The notes: generated by a model not told the origin, from the sequence alone. A DNA stretch of 64,000 bases from an uncultured Bacteroidota bacterium (GCA_902774845.1 CACYJU010000003.1:1-64000); one strand, 5' to 3'. Positions 1 through 9,215 are shown, counted from the first letter of the stretch. A program made the numbers and translations.

Positions 1-762
1 GATGACTGTGTTCACACAACCCAGAATAAGAGTGTTTGTACTGCTCTCTATTATAGCATTGCAGTTGTTGCGGCTGTCGTACACACTATTTCCAGCATCT
101 ACAACAATACTTTCGAGGCCACTGCAGCCTCGGAAGGCGTATTCGCCGATGGAAGTGACAGAGTTGGGGATAGTAACGGAAGTGAGGCCGCTGCAGTTCC
201 TAAAGGCATAACTACCGATGGAGGTGACGGAGTTGCCGATGGTAACGGATGTCAACCCTGTGCATCTTTCGAAGGCAGAGTAACCGATGCTTGTGACGGA
301 GTTGGGGATAGTAACGGAAGTGAGGCCGCTGCAGTCATAGAAGGCATAGTAGCCGATGGAGGTGACGGAGTTGGGGATGACTGTGTTCACACAACCCAGA
401 ATAAGAGTGTTTGTACTGCTCTCTATTATAGCATTGCAGTTGTTGCGGCTGGAGGTGACGGAGTTGGGGATAGTAACGGAAGTGAGCCCGCTGCAGTTAG
501 TGAAGGCGACGAAGCCGATGGAGGTGACGGAGTAGGTGGTGCCGTTATAGGTCACGCTGCTGGGTATGGTTAGTGAGCCAGTTAGGTTTGTATATCCTGG
601 GGAAGCAGTATTTTGATATGTTACCTCTGCCTTGCCGTCAACGATGTTGTAATAAAGGGTCTGTCCCGAAGGTGCCACCGATGAGAAGTCATAAGCCATT
701 GCTGACGGAATGTAAACTGCAAAAAGTACAACGACTGACAAAAAAGTAAAGAAATGTTTCAT
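1..762 (-). CDS. BspA-like leucine-rich repeat surface protein (C-terminus beyond window)
   Basis: Reading from the ATG at 762 toward position 1 gives an open frame that runs off the window, so only the first 254 residues are seen. It begins with a signal peptide (MKHFFTFLSVVVLFAVYIPSAMA), followed by a short N-terminal region and then repeats of the form 'GLTSVTIPNSVTSIG.YAF..CS', the hallmark of the LRR_5/BspA family of cell-surface adhesion-type proteins of Bacteroidales. A 76-nt stretch (1-76) recurs exactly at 376-451; in the second copy the repeat is joined abnormally (NSVTS fused to SRNNCN instead of NSVYDSRNNCN), suggesting recombination inside the array. How the protein is anchored cannot be judged because the C-terminus is missing. 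Family assignment is secure; ligand and role are unknown. Confidence 0.88.
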   Translation of the reverse strand, partial: MKHFFTFLSVVVLFAVYIPSAMAYDFSSVAPSGQTLYYNIVDGKAEVTYQNTASPGYTNLTGSLTIPSSVTYNGTTYSVTSIGFVAFTNCSGLTSVTIPNSVTSSRNNCNAIIESSTNTLILGCVNTVIPNSVTSIGYYAFYDCSGLTSVTIPNSVTSIGYSAFERCTGLTSVTIGNSVTSIGSYAFRNCSGLTSVTIPNSVTSIGEYAFRGCSGLESIVVDAGNSVYDSRNNCNAIIESSTNTLILGCVNTVI

Positions 763-814
763 GATTTTGTATGTTTATAGGTTTAATGTCTTTTAATGAA
801 TAATACATAATTCA

Positions 815-1276
815 CTAACACTGGCAAACTAGGCCATCCACCAACGTAGCACACAAGGATACCATCGAAACCAAGAGCCCCAGCAATGTGATAAAAAAAG
901 ATATGATTGCAAGGATTATTCCAATAAATGCGATACGGAAGGGATGCTTAACGCATGAGTCCTGATTGTTCCAAAGATAGCAAAACCAGTTGGTGGCAGA
1001 GACGGAAACCATCTCTCCATCATCAACTCCCAATTCTTTCCTAGTACGGTATCCCATCTGTATGGTCTCACCGTTAATACTAGATGATTTATACCTGCGA
1101 TATACGGTCTTACATCCGTTTTTTATTTTCACCAATCCCTCAAGGTCTTCTTGATCGGCATTTGCCATTTTGTCACCAAAGATTTTTTCATAGCATCCAC
1201 TATGCATTAGAACATACTTTTCCACATCCACCGCCGGGCATGGGGTTTTTGGCTTGGGTTCCACTTTTACTTTCAT
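815..1276 (-). CDS. Hypothetical protein with C-terminal transmembrane hairpin
   Basis: A 153-residue protein starting at an ATG (MKVKVEPKPK). The first ~105 residues are soluble and Cys-containing, with a patch '...KNGCKTVYRRYKSS...MGYRTRKELGVDDGEMVSVSATNWF' that reads like a compact beta-barrel fold (an inference from the pattern only). Residues ~112-150 form two closely spaced hydrophobic segments ending in a CQC tail, so it is probably an inner-membrane protein with a cytoplasmic N-terminal domain. It lies 52 nt upstream of the LRR gene on the same strand, but the two have no evident functional link. I do not recognise the family with certainty and give no function. Confidence 0.6.
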   Translation of the reverse strand: MKVKVEPKPKTPCPAVDVEKYVLMHSGCYEKIFGDKMANADQEDLEGLVKIKNGCKTVYRRYKSSSINGETIQMGYRTRKELGVDDGEMVSVSATNWFCYLWNNQDSCVKHPFRIAFIGIILAIISFFITLLGLLVSMVSLCATLVDGLVCQC

Positions 1277-1600
1277 ACGATTGGTTGTCGTTTTTGTCTA
1301 TCCCCAAGTCTCCAACGGGACATACACACAATAAGAAAGGCATGAGACTTATGTGCTCATGTCCGTTAGTATTAGGTATCGCCAAACACCTTGCAGGAAC
1401 GGGGTTTAAAGAACATATCTCACGCCTGTAGATATGCTAAGTTTTAGCATACACAACAAGCGAAAGCATAATGCTCAGTCCTCCTGCTTAAAATTGGCGA
1501 TTTTAATACTAGGACAGTATCGCAATGCTTTTCTTGCATACTTACTTAACTCTCGTAAGCGACTGCAAAGATACGAAAAATATGTAAGATGGAAGAGGAA

Positions 1601-1630
1601 AGATGTTAGATGTAAGATGTTAGATGTTAA
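1601..1630. repeat. Period-7 degenerate tandem array
   Basis: About four units of the form AGATGTT/AGATGTA. The same motif (as its complement, ACATCTT/CCATCTT) builds arrays near 21131 and 54491. Confidence 0.7.
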
Positions 1631-1770
1631 AAGCAAGAAGGTAGGTAGATGTGTCTTCTGTGGTTTGTTGGATATTGCTGTGAACTCCAATCCCGTTTCC
1701 ATTCTCCGTCGCTCTAAATTCACCCTTTCGTCACACCTGCGATAACCCGTGTTAACATTGATTCCATAAC

Positions 1771-1805
1771 GCCTCCCTAATGCCACCCTAATGACTCCCT
1801 AATGG
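1771..1805. repeat. Period-11 degenerate tandem array
   Basis: Three 11-nt units (GCCTCCCTAAT, GCCACCCTAAT, GACTCCCTAAT). The complement resembles the 11-nt array at 3301-3340 on the other side of the ATPase gene. Confidence 0.75.
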
Positions 1806-1924
1806 CTATGCTATTAATAGCTGATTTACACTATTATACATTACCACGAAAAGCATTTTTCAATGTTTTCAATTAAATCTCTCACTGTGAGTGGTTTAAG
1901 AACTCTTGCAAAAATCAAGAGTCG

Positions 1925-1960
1925 GAACTTCCATTGCAAATGAAAGTGACAAGTGACATT
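1925..1960 (+). repeat. Intergenic direct repeat, copy 1
   Basis: A ~35-nt stretch containing GAAAGTGACAAGTGACATT that recurs in the same orientation at 3575-3618, so the two copies bracket the AAA ATPase gene. The copies differ by a few substitutions and by an extra AAGTGACA unit in copy 2. Confidence 0.75.
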
Positions 1961-2065
1961 TTTCGAAGTGGGTTCAAGATGATAGAAACAGCACGCAAAA
2001 GCGTTGTTTCTCATGCATAGTTCCCACCTAACAAGCAGAAATACATAAGAAACCGAAGCAGTTTC

Positions 2066-3205
2066 TTAGTAGTTCTTTTTCAGCCATTGTTCAAAGAAGT
2101 AATCTGAAACCTTTATTCCTTCAGGTGAGGATGTTATGATCTCTTTATCGTTCAAGCCTTTGATCGCCGACTGTACCGAACTGGCTGACTCGAGTGAATA
2201 CTTCTTTATGAAGGATGCTGATGTGACCGATTTTGTAACCCCTTCGTAGGACAAAGCCTGCAACACCTGCTTTTGCTTGGGCGACATCATGCTAAGCTGT
2301 GAGATAAAGATGCCCTCTTGCAGGTCCAAAATATTATCTACCGCGGTTCCTATCATATTGGTCGTACACACTTCGCCTTCGCCCGTCATGGAGAAAAGCT
2401 CGTTCATCAAGATCTGTAAATAGAAAGTTGTTCCTTCGTAGGTATCATAGACCCTTTCCACAACTTCCGGAAGCACTTTTTTACCATAGTTGCGGAACTG
2501 CCTTTCCGAAAACTCGGTATATACCTCTTTGTCGAGTGGATCGAGGCTCATCATCTGTGCACTTTGATAAAACGGCTTAGATTTTGACTGAAACATGCGA
2601 CTGATAGTGTGCTGACGGCTTCCGCTGAAAACGAAGGTTGTGTTGGAACAATTCTGGATAACACCCCTCAGTATTGCCTCAACATTCTTGTCTTGAAATT
2701 CGGCAATCTGCTGAAATTCATCGATAGCGACAATGCATGGTTTGTCGGCCTGTTCCAAGAACGCAATGATCTCCTCCAATGTGATCAGTGGCTCGTATAT
2801 GGAACCTATGCTGACTTCGAACTTGGGGTCACCCGTAAGGTTATCTATCCTAAACCCTGCCCGCAACGATTTGATTATCTTGAAAAACTGCTCGAGTATC
2901 TTCTCTTTTCGATCTTTCAACCTTTCATATACCGCCCGTCCTAAAACATAGCTCATCTCACGCAAAGAGTTTAAGGCATAGATGTCGATAAAAAAGGTGT
3001 AGTAGTTATTGGCAATCTCACTTTGTCTGAACAGGTGGTGGATAAGACCGGTCTTGCCCATCCTACGAGGTGCTACCAACACCACATTTTTTCCATTCAC
3101 AACCATTTTTATCAATGCGTCGGTTTCCTTCTCACGATCACAAAAACACTCATCCGGAATACTTTTTGAAACAACAAATGGATTATTTAAAACTTTGGTA
3201 TTCAT
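2066..3205 (-). CDS. AAA-family ATPase (archaeal-type ATPase_2-like) with C-terminal winged helix
   Basis: A 379-residue cytoplasmic protein. The Walker A motif is APRRMGKT (residues ~45-52), the Walker B is CIVAIDEFQQI (D162-E163), and a sensor-1-like strand reads FVFSGSRQ. The C-terminal ~80 residues (SPKQKQVLQALSYEGVTKS...) look like a winged helix. This is the common stand-alone ATP-binding protein of Bacteroidota related to the archaeal ATPase/STAND-like group; members often lie in variable regions and their substrates are unknown. It is isolated, with several hundred bases of repeat-rich DNA on both sides and similar repeats flanking it. The start at 3205 is followed by a conserved-looking N-terminus (NNPFVVSKSIPDECFCDREKET). 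No partner gene is present, so a regulatory or defence role would be speculation. Confidence 0.85.
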   Translation of the reverse strand: MNTKVLNNPFVVSKSIPDECFCDREKETDALIKMVVNGKNVVLVAPRRMGKTGLIHHLFRQSEIANNYYTFFIDIYALNSLREMSYVLGRAVYERLKDRKEKILEQFFKIIKSLRAGFRIDNLTGDPKFEVSIGSIYEPLITLEEIIAFLEQADKPCIVAIDEFQQIAEFQDKNVEAILRGVIQNCSNTTFVFSGSRQHTISRMFQSKSKPFYQSAQMMSLDPLDKEVYTEFSERQFRNYGKKVLPEVVERVYDTYEGTTFYLQILMNELFSMTGEGEVCTTNMIGTAVDNILDLQEGIFISQLSMMSPKQKQVLQALSYEGVTKSVTSASFIKKYSLESASSVQSAIKGLNDKEIITSSPEGIKVSDYFFEQWLKKNY

Positions 3206-3300
3206 TAATATAACTCTTATTAGATTTATAATTATTACTTTTATAATAATTGCAAATATAATAAAACATTTAATATTGGAAAAACAAAACTTAAAAAGGT

Positions 3301-3340
3301 AGGAGGTTAATGGGAGTTAAATGGGAGTTAGATGGGAGGC
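3301..3340. repeat. Period-11 degenerate tandem array
   Basis: Units such as TGGGAGTTAAA and TGGGAGTTAGA repeat every 11 nt. Confidence 0.75.
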
Positions 3341-3345
3341 AAGAC

Positions 3346-3394
3346 ATGAATGCGTGAATGTGTTAATGTGTTAATGTGTTAATGCGTGAGTGGG
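3346..3394. repeat. Period-8 degenerate tandem array
   Basis: Six units of TTAATGTG/TGAATGCG type in direct succession. Confidence 0.8.
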
Positions 3395-3489
3395 CTGGCG
3401 CGGTTAGGTTTGAGTGACGCTTATTTTCTTTTTAACCCTAAAACACAAGCAATTAACTTATCCATATTGTCACCCGTCACTTGTCACTT

Positions 3490-3509
3490 GTCCGTGCCCG
3501 GACAGGGCG
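3490..3509 (+). repeat. Palindromic GC-rich element, variant copy (1 of 5)
   Basis: GTCCGTGCCCGGACAGGGCG, a variant of GTGCGTGCCCGCACAGGGCG. The change at the third position (G to C) is matched by a change in the pairing arm (GTCCG/CGGAC versus GTGCG/CGCAC), so the hairpin is kept. A T-run follows. Confidence 0.8.
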
Positions 3510-3574
3510 ATTGTTTTTTTGAAGTATGGATTGTAGGCTATGGTTTATTGCCATATCGCTCCATATCTTGGGTT

Positions 3575-3618
3575 GAAACTTCCTTTGCAAACGAAAGTGA
3601 CAAGTGACAAGTGACATT
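3575..3618 (+). repeat. Intergenic direct repeat, copy 2
   Basis: Matches 1925-1960 in the same orientation (GAAAGTGACAAGTGACA core) with one additional AAGTGACA unit. Confidence 0.75.
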
Positions 3619-3660
3619 TATATTGCTTATACATTATAAAAAAAGAAAAAAAACGTAATT

Positions 3661-3691
3661 TTGCACTTTATTTTGAAGCTGTTTAATTTTG
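3661..3691 (+). promoter_or_regulatory. Promoter for the MMPL/LolA operon
   Basis: TTG at 3661-3663, a 20-nt spacer and TAATTTTG at 3684-3691 fit the Bacteroidota -33/-7 consensus. A second possible -7 (TAATTTTG) lies at 3656-3663. The leader before the start codon at 3870 would be about 170 nt. Confidence 0.55.
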
Positions 3692-3869
3692 ATTGATGGA
3701 TTTTATTGTACATATAAACGAGCAGATTTTTATTCTTACCGAAGGCGCAATGGGGTTCCATTGTAACTGAGGAAAGAACGAAAAGATGCCGCTTAGATGC
3801 TTCAATAAAAACATTGAATTAAATCTAAACAACTTCTTATAAACCAACTTTAACCATAACATACTGAAT

Positions 3870-6368
3870 ATGCAGAAGTTCTTCATAGCGACGTATCATT
3901 TTTTCAAGAAACACAAGGTCCTCATGTGGGTGACGATGACGGTATCGTTCGTCATCTTCGTGGCCCTCGCCTCGCAGCTGAAATACGAGGAGGATGTCAC
4001 CAAGCTGCTGCCCGAAACCGAGAAGTCGAAAAGCAGCCGTCTGGCTTTCGGCCAGATGAGCATCAAGGACAAGATCTTCATCCAGATAGAGCGTCTGAAC
4101 GACAGCACCTCTCCCGAGGAGATGGCTATGCTCTGTGACGAGCTGATAGACAGCATCGTGGCTCCCGACTCTTGCGGCGGCCTGATAAAACATATCCTCT
4201 ACCGCATCGAGGACGACTGGATGGTGAACGGCCTGGATTACGCTCTGGAGCACTTCCCCTCGCTGCTGCCCGAATCGGTATATGCCGGCTTCGACTCGCT
4301 GCTCTCCCCCTCCTCTCTGAGTGTGACGATGAAGCAGAACGCCGCCACCCTGGAGGAAGATCCCGAAGGCACGCTCTCGAACGTGCTGCCCTACGACCCG
4401 GCTAACCTGCGTGAGGCTATGAAAGGGGCTCTGCCGCAACGCTCGATGATGAACACCAAGACCATCGAGCGCCATTTCTTCTCGACCGACTCGACGGTGG
4501 TGATAGCCTACCTGACGCCCAACATCGGATCGTTCGACTCGAAAGGCTGCGCCAAGATAGTGAAGCGGCTGGACAAGTGTGTGAAAGAGTTCAACGCTGC
4601 CCACCCCGAAACCCAAGCTGTATTCCACGGGGCGTCGGTGCTGAGTGCCGGAAACTCGAACCGCATAAAGAAAGACATCGTGATAACCGTAGCCATCTCG
4701 CTGCTCATAGTGCTGGTGGTGCTGCTACTCTGCTACCGCACCCCCTCGACGATAGCGATGATAGTGGTGCCTCTGCTCTACGGCACAGCTATGGCTATGG
4801 CCTGCGTGTTCCTCATCAAAGGGCGCATGTCGATTATGGCATTGGGACTCGCAGCGCCGATACTGGGTATCGCGATGAGCTACATACTGCATGTGCTGAC
4901 CCACTACAAGTATGTGATTGACCCGATAGAGGTGCTCCGCGAGCAGGCCACCCCCGTGGTGCTGAGCTGCCTGACCACGATAGGCGCTTTCGCAGGACTG
5001 CTTTTCACCACGAGCGAGCTGCTGAAAGACTTCGGCATCTTCGCCTCGATAGCGCTGGTGGGCACAACCCTCTTCGCGCTGATATTCATGCCCCAGTTCT
5101 TCAACGAGACGAAACAGAGCCACAGCCGCAAGGCGTTCGCCCTGCTGGACAAACTAAACACCTTCGCCCCCGACCGCAAACCCTGGCTGGTGGGCGCCAT
5201 AGCGCTGCTGAGCGTGGTGTGCATAGTAATCTCGGTGAACCCGAAGACCAAGGTGCATTTCGACAACAACCTGCAGAACATAGGCTACCGCAGCGACATG
5301 GTGCGTCACTCGGAGACAATATACAAAGAGGTCATAAACCACGGCTACAACGTGAAATACTATGCCGCCGAGTCGAGCTCGTTCGACACAGCGCTGGCTA
5401 TGAACAAGGCGATGCTGCCCAAGGTAGACTCCCTCTACGCAGCCGGCGCGATAGTGCAGTATAACGACATAGCCCGCATGGTGCTCACCGACGAGGAGCA
5501 GCAGGCCAACATCGACCGCTGGAAGGGCTACTGGAACGAGGAGCGCGTGGCACAGACCCGCCGCAACATAGGCAAGGCTGCAACCGCCGAAGGGCTCGAC
5601 CCAGAGATGTTCGACCCGTTCTTCACCCTGGTGGAGGCCGACTACGAGCCAGATCCGATAGCGGAGAGCGGCATCGTGCCAGACGAGCTGGCTTGCAACT
5701 TCATGGAGCGTATACCTCTCAGCGATCAGCAGGACAGCGCCAAATACCTGGTGTTCACCTCGGTGCTGACCGACGACTCTAACACCTACAAGGTGGCCGA
5801 CGTGCTGACAGCCCAACCTGGCGTCATCGTGGCCGACCCATTCTACTATACCGGCGACATGGTGAACATCGTGCACAAAGACTTCAACATCATCCTGCTC
5901 ATCTCGTCGCTCTTCGTCATCGTGGTGCTGCTCATCTACTACCGCAGCATACTGATGGCGCTGCTCGCCTTCCTGCCCATGTTCCTCAGCTGGTATATAG
6001 TGCAGGGCATCATGTCGATATTCCATATCGACTTCAACCTGATAAATATCGTGCTCTCGAGCTTCATCTTCGGCGTGGGCGTCGACTACTCGATATTCAT
6101 CTCGAACGGACTCATCTCAGCCGTGCGCGGCAACGACAACACCATACTCTCCTACCACAAGACCGCCATCACCTTCTCGGCGTTCATATTGGTGGTGGTG
6201 CTGAGCTCGCTGCTGCTGGCCGCCCACCCGACATTGCACTCTGTAGGACTCTGCGCGCTGATAGGCATGGTGTCGACCATCTCGATATCCTACTGCCTGC
6301 AGCCCTACCTGTTCCGCCAGCTGATGAAGATACCTTTCTTCAAGAAAAAAATAGCCAAAACGAAATAA
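3870..6368 (+). CDS. MMPL/RND-superfamily transporter
   Basis: An 832-residue inner-membrane protein with the two-fold RND plan of the MMPL family: one N-terminal transmembrane helix (~18-38), a large periplasmic domain (~40-270), five helices (~272-410), a second periplasmic domain (~445-670) and five more helices (~672-820). MMPL proteins use the proton gradient to move lipids or other hydrophobic molecules. It is followed after 52 nt by a LolA-like periplasmic carrier, the arrangement expected if a lipid or lipoprotein-like cargo is extracted from the inner membrane and handed to a carrier. The substrate cannot be read from sequence. No outer-membrane factor or adaptor subunit is adjacent. 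Confidence 0.9.
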   Translation: MQKFFIATYHFFKKHKVLMWVTMTVSFVIFVALASQLKYEEDVTKLLPETEKSKSSRLAFGQMSIKDKIFIQIERLNDSTSPEEMAMLCDELIDSIVAPDSCGGLIKHILYRIEDDWMVNGLDYALEHFPSLLPESVYAGFDSLLSPSSLSVTMKQNAATLEEDPEGTLSNVLPYDPANLREAMKGALPQRSMMNTKTIERHFFSTDSTVVIAYLTPNIGSFDSKGCAKIVKRLDKCVKEFNAAHPETQAVFHGASVLSAGNSNRIKKDIVITVAISLLIVLVVLLLCYRTPSTIAMIVVPLLYGTAMAMACVFLIKGRMSIMALGLAAPILGIAMSYILHVLTHYKYVIDPIEVLREQATPVVLSCLTTIGAFAGLLFTTSELLKDFGIFASIALVGTTLFALIFMPQFFNETKQSHSRKAFALLDKLNTFAPDRKPWLVGAIALLSVVCIVISVNPKTKVHFDNNLQNIGYRSDMVRHSETIYKEVINHGYNVKYYAAESSSFDTALAMNKAMLPKVDSLYAAGAIVQYNDIARMVLTDEEQQANIDRWKGYWNEERVAQTRRNIGKAATAEGLDPEMFDPFFTLVEADYEPDPIAESGIVPDELACNFMERIPLSDQQDSAKYLVFTSVLTDDSNTYKVADVLTAQPGVIVADPFYYTGDMVNIVHKDFNIILLISSLFVIVVLLIYYRSILMALLAFLPMFLSWYIVQGIMSIFHIDFNLINIVLSSFIFGVGVDYSIFISNGLISAVRGNDNTILSYHKTAITFSAFILVVVLSSLLLAAHPTLHSVGLCALIGMVSTISISYCLQPYLFRQLMKIPFFKKKIAKTK

Positions 6369-6420
6369 AACAGCCGTTGGGCAGACTAAAGTATTGCAAA
6401 CCCAAAATAATGACATACGA

Positions 6421-7047
6421 ATGAACATCAAAAAACTCATCCTTCCGATAGTACTCTTTTCTCTGTTTGGCTACACTAACGCAGCCTTCGCCCAAACTGG
6501 CGACAAGGCTCTGGACAAGATAGAGACAGTAGGTAAGAAACACACTACGATAACAGGCAGCCTGACCCAGTTGCGCACCACAGCAGCCAAAGCCAAGATA
6601 GACATGGCTGGCACGCTCTACTATACCGACAAAAACCAGTTTGCCATCAACTACAGCACCCCTGCCGGCAACCGTACTGTCATCAACGGACAGAACATGC
6701 TGCTCATAGCCAAAGGCAAGAACCAGAAGTTCAACCTGCCCAAGAGCCCCTCGATGCAGAAGCTGGCCAGCTTCCTCATAGACGCAATGGCCGGACGGGT
6801 GAAAGAGATAGCCACCTCGAACAACGCCGACTATACTGTGAAAGAGAGCGGCGGCACCTACACCGTGGAGATGACCGCACGCAAGAAAGCAGCCAAAGGC
6901 TTCTCGTCGATACGTCTGGTCTACCGTCAGAGCGACTGCGTGATGACCGAGATGGAGACTGTCGACTTCAGCGGCGTGAACAACCTCTACAAGATGACCG
7001 ACATCAAGGTGAACGGCCCCGTAGACGACTCTGCGTTCAAGTTTTAG
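6421..7047 (+). CDS. LolA-like outer-membrane lipoprotein carrier protein
   Basis: 208 residues from the ATG at 6421; a TTG 27 nt upstream is in frame but would place nine hydrophilic residues before the signal peptide, so I reject it. The signal peptide (MNIKKLILPIVLFSLFGYTNAAFAQ) is followed by a periplasmic beta-rich domain typical of the LolA/LolB fold (MDMAGTLYYTDKNQFAINYSTPAGNRTVING region). It probably forms an operon with the MMPL transporter. It may be a dedicated carrier rather than the housekeeping LolA, since MMPL-LolA pairs also occur in specialised lipid export clusters. The last four bases overlap the convergent helicase gene. Confidence 0.8.
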   Translation: MNIKKLILPIVLFSLFGYTNAAFAQTGDKALDKIETVGKKHTTITGSLTQLRTTAAKAKIDMAGTLYYTDKNQFAINYSTPAGNRTVINGQNMLLIAKGKNQKFNLPKSPSMQKLASFLIDAMAGRVKEIATSNNADYTVKESGGTYTVEMTARKKAAKGFSSIRLVYRQSDCVMTEMETVDFSGVNNLYKMTDIKVNGPVDDSAFKF

Positions 7048-9215
7048 ATTCCTTTCTCGCGGCAGAACTGCTCAACCAGCCCTATCAACTCCTCGCCGAA
7101 AGCGCGGAGTTTTATTTTTCCTATGCCTTTAACCTTTGAAAGCTCGTTCATGGAACGAGGGAGCGACTTGGCTATACCCAACAATGCCTTCTGAGTGAGG
7201 ATCTGGAATGCCGGCACGTCGGCCTCCTCATATTTCTCTCTACGCCAAGCGATAAGGAGAGGCAATATATCAGGATATTCAAGGTCATAAAGATTGGCCT
7301 CCTCCTCCACTTTCGATTTGCGAGTCCTGCCCTTCTCCTTCCTTGAGGTCTCCTTGGCAGCAGGCTCATCTTTCAGCAGATAGTCGTATTTGGCTTTCTG
7401 GTAAACCTCCACCGAGTAGCCCTTCTCCACCACCCTCTTGAGGCAGGCACACTTGAGACCGATAACCGACGTGAACGTCTCAGACATATCCTTGAACTTC
7501 GAGGCATGCTCTTTGTTGTCTATAGTCACCTCCAAGAGCGGAGTCATCGCCTGCTGAGCGGCAGCAATCTGAGTGTCGAAATAGGCGGCAGCCTTGCTCA
7601 TACGCTCTGCTATCATCGTCTTAGCCTCGTCGGCAGAGGTGGCGCCGGCGGTCATGCGCGCTATCTGGCTGCGGAACCTGCCACAGACCTCATCCAGGTC
7701 TGCCAGACGCGGCATCCACTCGTTCCACTGAGACACAGCCTTAGGTGCGATTTCGGTGAGGTAGGCACGGTTGAACTGGTCTATCTTGAGTGCGATATCA
7801 TAGAGCTGCTGGACGGAGAGCAGTTCGAAAAACATGTCGACATAATAGTTGAAGGCGTTGCTCTCATAACGGCTGCGGGTCTCCTGCTCAGAAGGCTGCG
7901 CACTATTGAAAGCCTCCACATCGTGGTTGTCGAACGAGCATGAAGAGGTGATGCGGCTGCTCAAAACCAATCCCTCAAGCGAGCGGCAACGGCTTAAAGC
8001 CACATAGACCTGCCCGTAGGCGAAAGCATCGGCAGCGTCGACTATCACGTTGTCGAAAGTGAGCCCCTGCGCCTTATGTATAGTCACAGCCCAAGCCAGC
8101 CTCAGCGGGTACTGGGTGAAGGTGCCGTCGACGGTCTGGCGTATGGTCTTGTCGTCAGGGTTAAGGTCATACTTCACGTTCTCCCACTCGACACGTTCCA
8201 CCTCTATCGTCTCCCCCTCGCTCTCCACGACAACCCTCTCCTCCTCATCGTCGAACGCGCTCACCACACCTATCCTGCCGTTATAATACCGTCCCGCACC
8301 GGTAGGGTCGTTCTTCACAAACATCACCTGGGCACCGATTTTCAGCCTCAACGTCTTCTCTGCAGGATAGGAGCCCTCAGGGAAGGTGCCTGTCACCGTA
8401 GCGTCGAAATGGAGTTCCCGAGAATCGAGCCTCTCCAGATTACGACGGTTCACCTGGTCGGCCTGAGCATTGTGGGTCGTCAGCCTGATAGGTATGGACT
8501 TCTGACCCTTGAAATGAGCCTCTACATCAGGGACAAATCGGCTGTTGAGCAGCTGCAGGGTCTCGTTGTCATAGTGGTTGTCGCGCATCTTGTTGAGCAG
8601 CGAGAGAAAGTGCTCGTCCTGCTGACGGTAGATGGTACGCAACTCGACGGTGATATATGAAAGCTTTTTAAAGGCCTTACTCTCGAAGAAGAAAGGTGAG
8701 TTATAGACCCGTTTCAGGTAGGGCTCCTCGTCAGCGGTGACCACAGGCGGCAACTGATGGATATCGCCTATGAGCAGCAGCTGCACACCCCCGAACGGTT
8801 GATTGTTGCGACGGTAACGCCGCAATGTGTTGTCGATAGAGTCGAGCAAGTCGGCCCTCACCATAGAGATCTCGTCGATAACCAGCAGGTCGAGAGTACG
8901 TATGATGTCGATACGCGATTTACGCATCTGCTTCTTCCCCTCGGGAAGCTGGTACTCGGTTATCAAGTCAGGCACATCAGGAAGATAAGGACAGGGAGGC
9001 AGCTGGAAGAACGAATGTATCGTGACCCCGCCAGCGTTGATGGCAGCCACACCCGTTGGCGCAACCACCACATACCGTTTGTTGAGAGACGGCAGCACAT
9101 GTCGTAGGAAGGTGGTCTTGCCAGTTCCCGCCTTCCCCGTAAGGAATATAGAGACCCCCGTGTTGCGAAGATAACTCTCCGCAAGCTCTAATTGAGGATT
9201 GGTCTTATAAGACAT
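7044..9215 (-). CDS. PIF1/RecD2-like DNA helicase with C-terminal HRDC domain
   Basis: 723 residues. Superfamily 1 helicase motifs are clear: Walker A GKAGTGKT (27-34), motif Ia APTGVAAINAGG (52-63), Walker B LLVIDEIS (110-117), motif III GDIHQLPPV (150-158), and near residue 400 the UvrD-type C-terminal motifs LAWAVTIHKAQGLTFD and VYVALSRC. The last ~80 residues (YPDILPLLIAWRREKYEE...KVKGIGKIKLRAFGEEL) form an HRDC nucleic-acid-binding domain. The protein would unwind DNA 5' to 3' during repair or replication restart, which is inferred from the PIF1 family. It overlaps the LolA gene tail-to-tail and lies 10 nt downstream of the NAD synthase gene on the same strand, so co-transcription is likely. 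Confidence 0.92.
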   Translation of the reverse strand: MSYKTNPQLELAESYLRNTGVSIFLTGKAGTGKTTFLRHVLPSLNKRYVVVAPTGVAAINAGGVTIHSFFQLPPCPYLPDVPDLITEYQLPEGKKQMRKSRIDIIRTLDLLVIDEISMVRADLLDSIDNTLRRYRRNNQPFGGVQLLLIGDIHQLPPVVTADEEPYLKRVYNSPFFFESKAFKKLSYITVELRTIYRQQDEHFLSLLNKMRDNHYDNETLQLLNSRFVPDVEAHFKGQKSIPIRLTTHNAQADQVNRRNLERLDSRELHFDATVTGTFPEGSYPAEKTLRLKIGAQVMFVKNDPTGAGRYYNGRIGVVSAFDDEEERVVVESEGETIEVERVEWENVKYDLNPDDKTIRQTVDGTFTQYPLRLAWAVTIHKAQGLTFDNVIVDAADAFAYGQVYVALSRCRSLEGLVLSSRITSSCSFDNHDVEAFNSAQPSEQETRSRYESNAFNYYVDMFFELLSVQQLYDIALKIDQFNRAYLTEIAPKAVSQWNEWMPRLADLDEVCGRFRSQIARMTAGATSADEAKTMIAERMSKAAAYFDTQIAAAQQAMTPLLEVTIDNKEHASKFKDMSETFTSVIGLKCACLKRVVEKGYSVEVYQKAKYDYLLKDEPAAKETSRKEKGRTRKSKVEEEANLYDLEYPDILPLLIAWRREKYEEADVPAFQILTQKALLGIAKSLPRSMNELSKVKGIGKIKLRAFGEELIGLVEQFCREKGI

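Larger units (their letters stand above)
1277..2065. other. Gene-poor 0.8-kb interval with short repeats
   Basis: No convincing gene. Contents: an 8-bp-stem hairpin TATGCTAA-gtt-TTAGCATA at 1433-1451; a 7-nt array (1601-1630); an 11-nt array (1771-1805); and a copy of an intergenic repeat (1925-1960) that recurs beyond the next gene. Short open frames here lack coding character. Confidence 0.6.
3206..3660. other. Repeat-rich intergenic interval
   Basis: No gene. AT-rich start, then an 11-nt array (3301-3340), an 8-nt array (3346-3394), a 20-nt palindromic element (3490-3509) and the second direct repeat (3575-3618). Confidence 0.6.

Noticed and set aside
2066..3205. Calling the AAA ATPase part of a defence island
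   Set aside because: No nuclease, methylase, toxin or other defence gene is next to it; the flanking repeats only hint at mobility.
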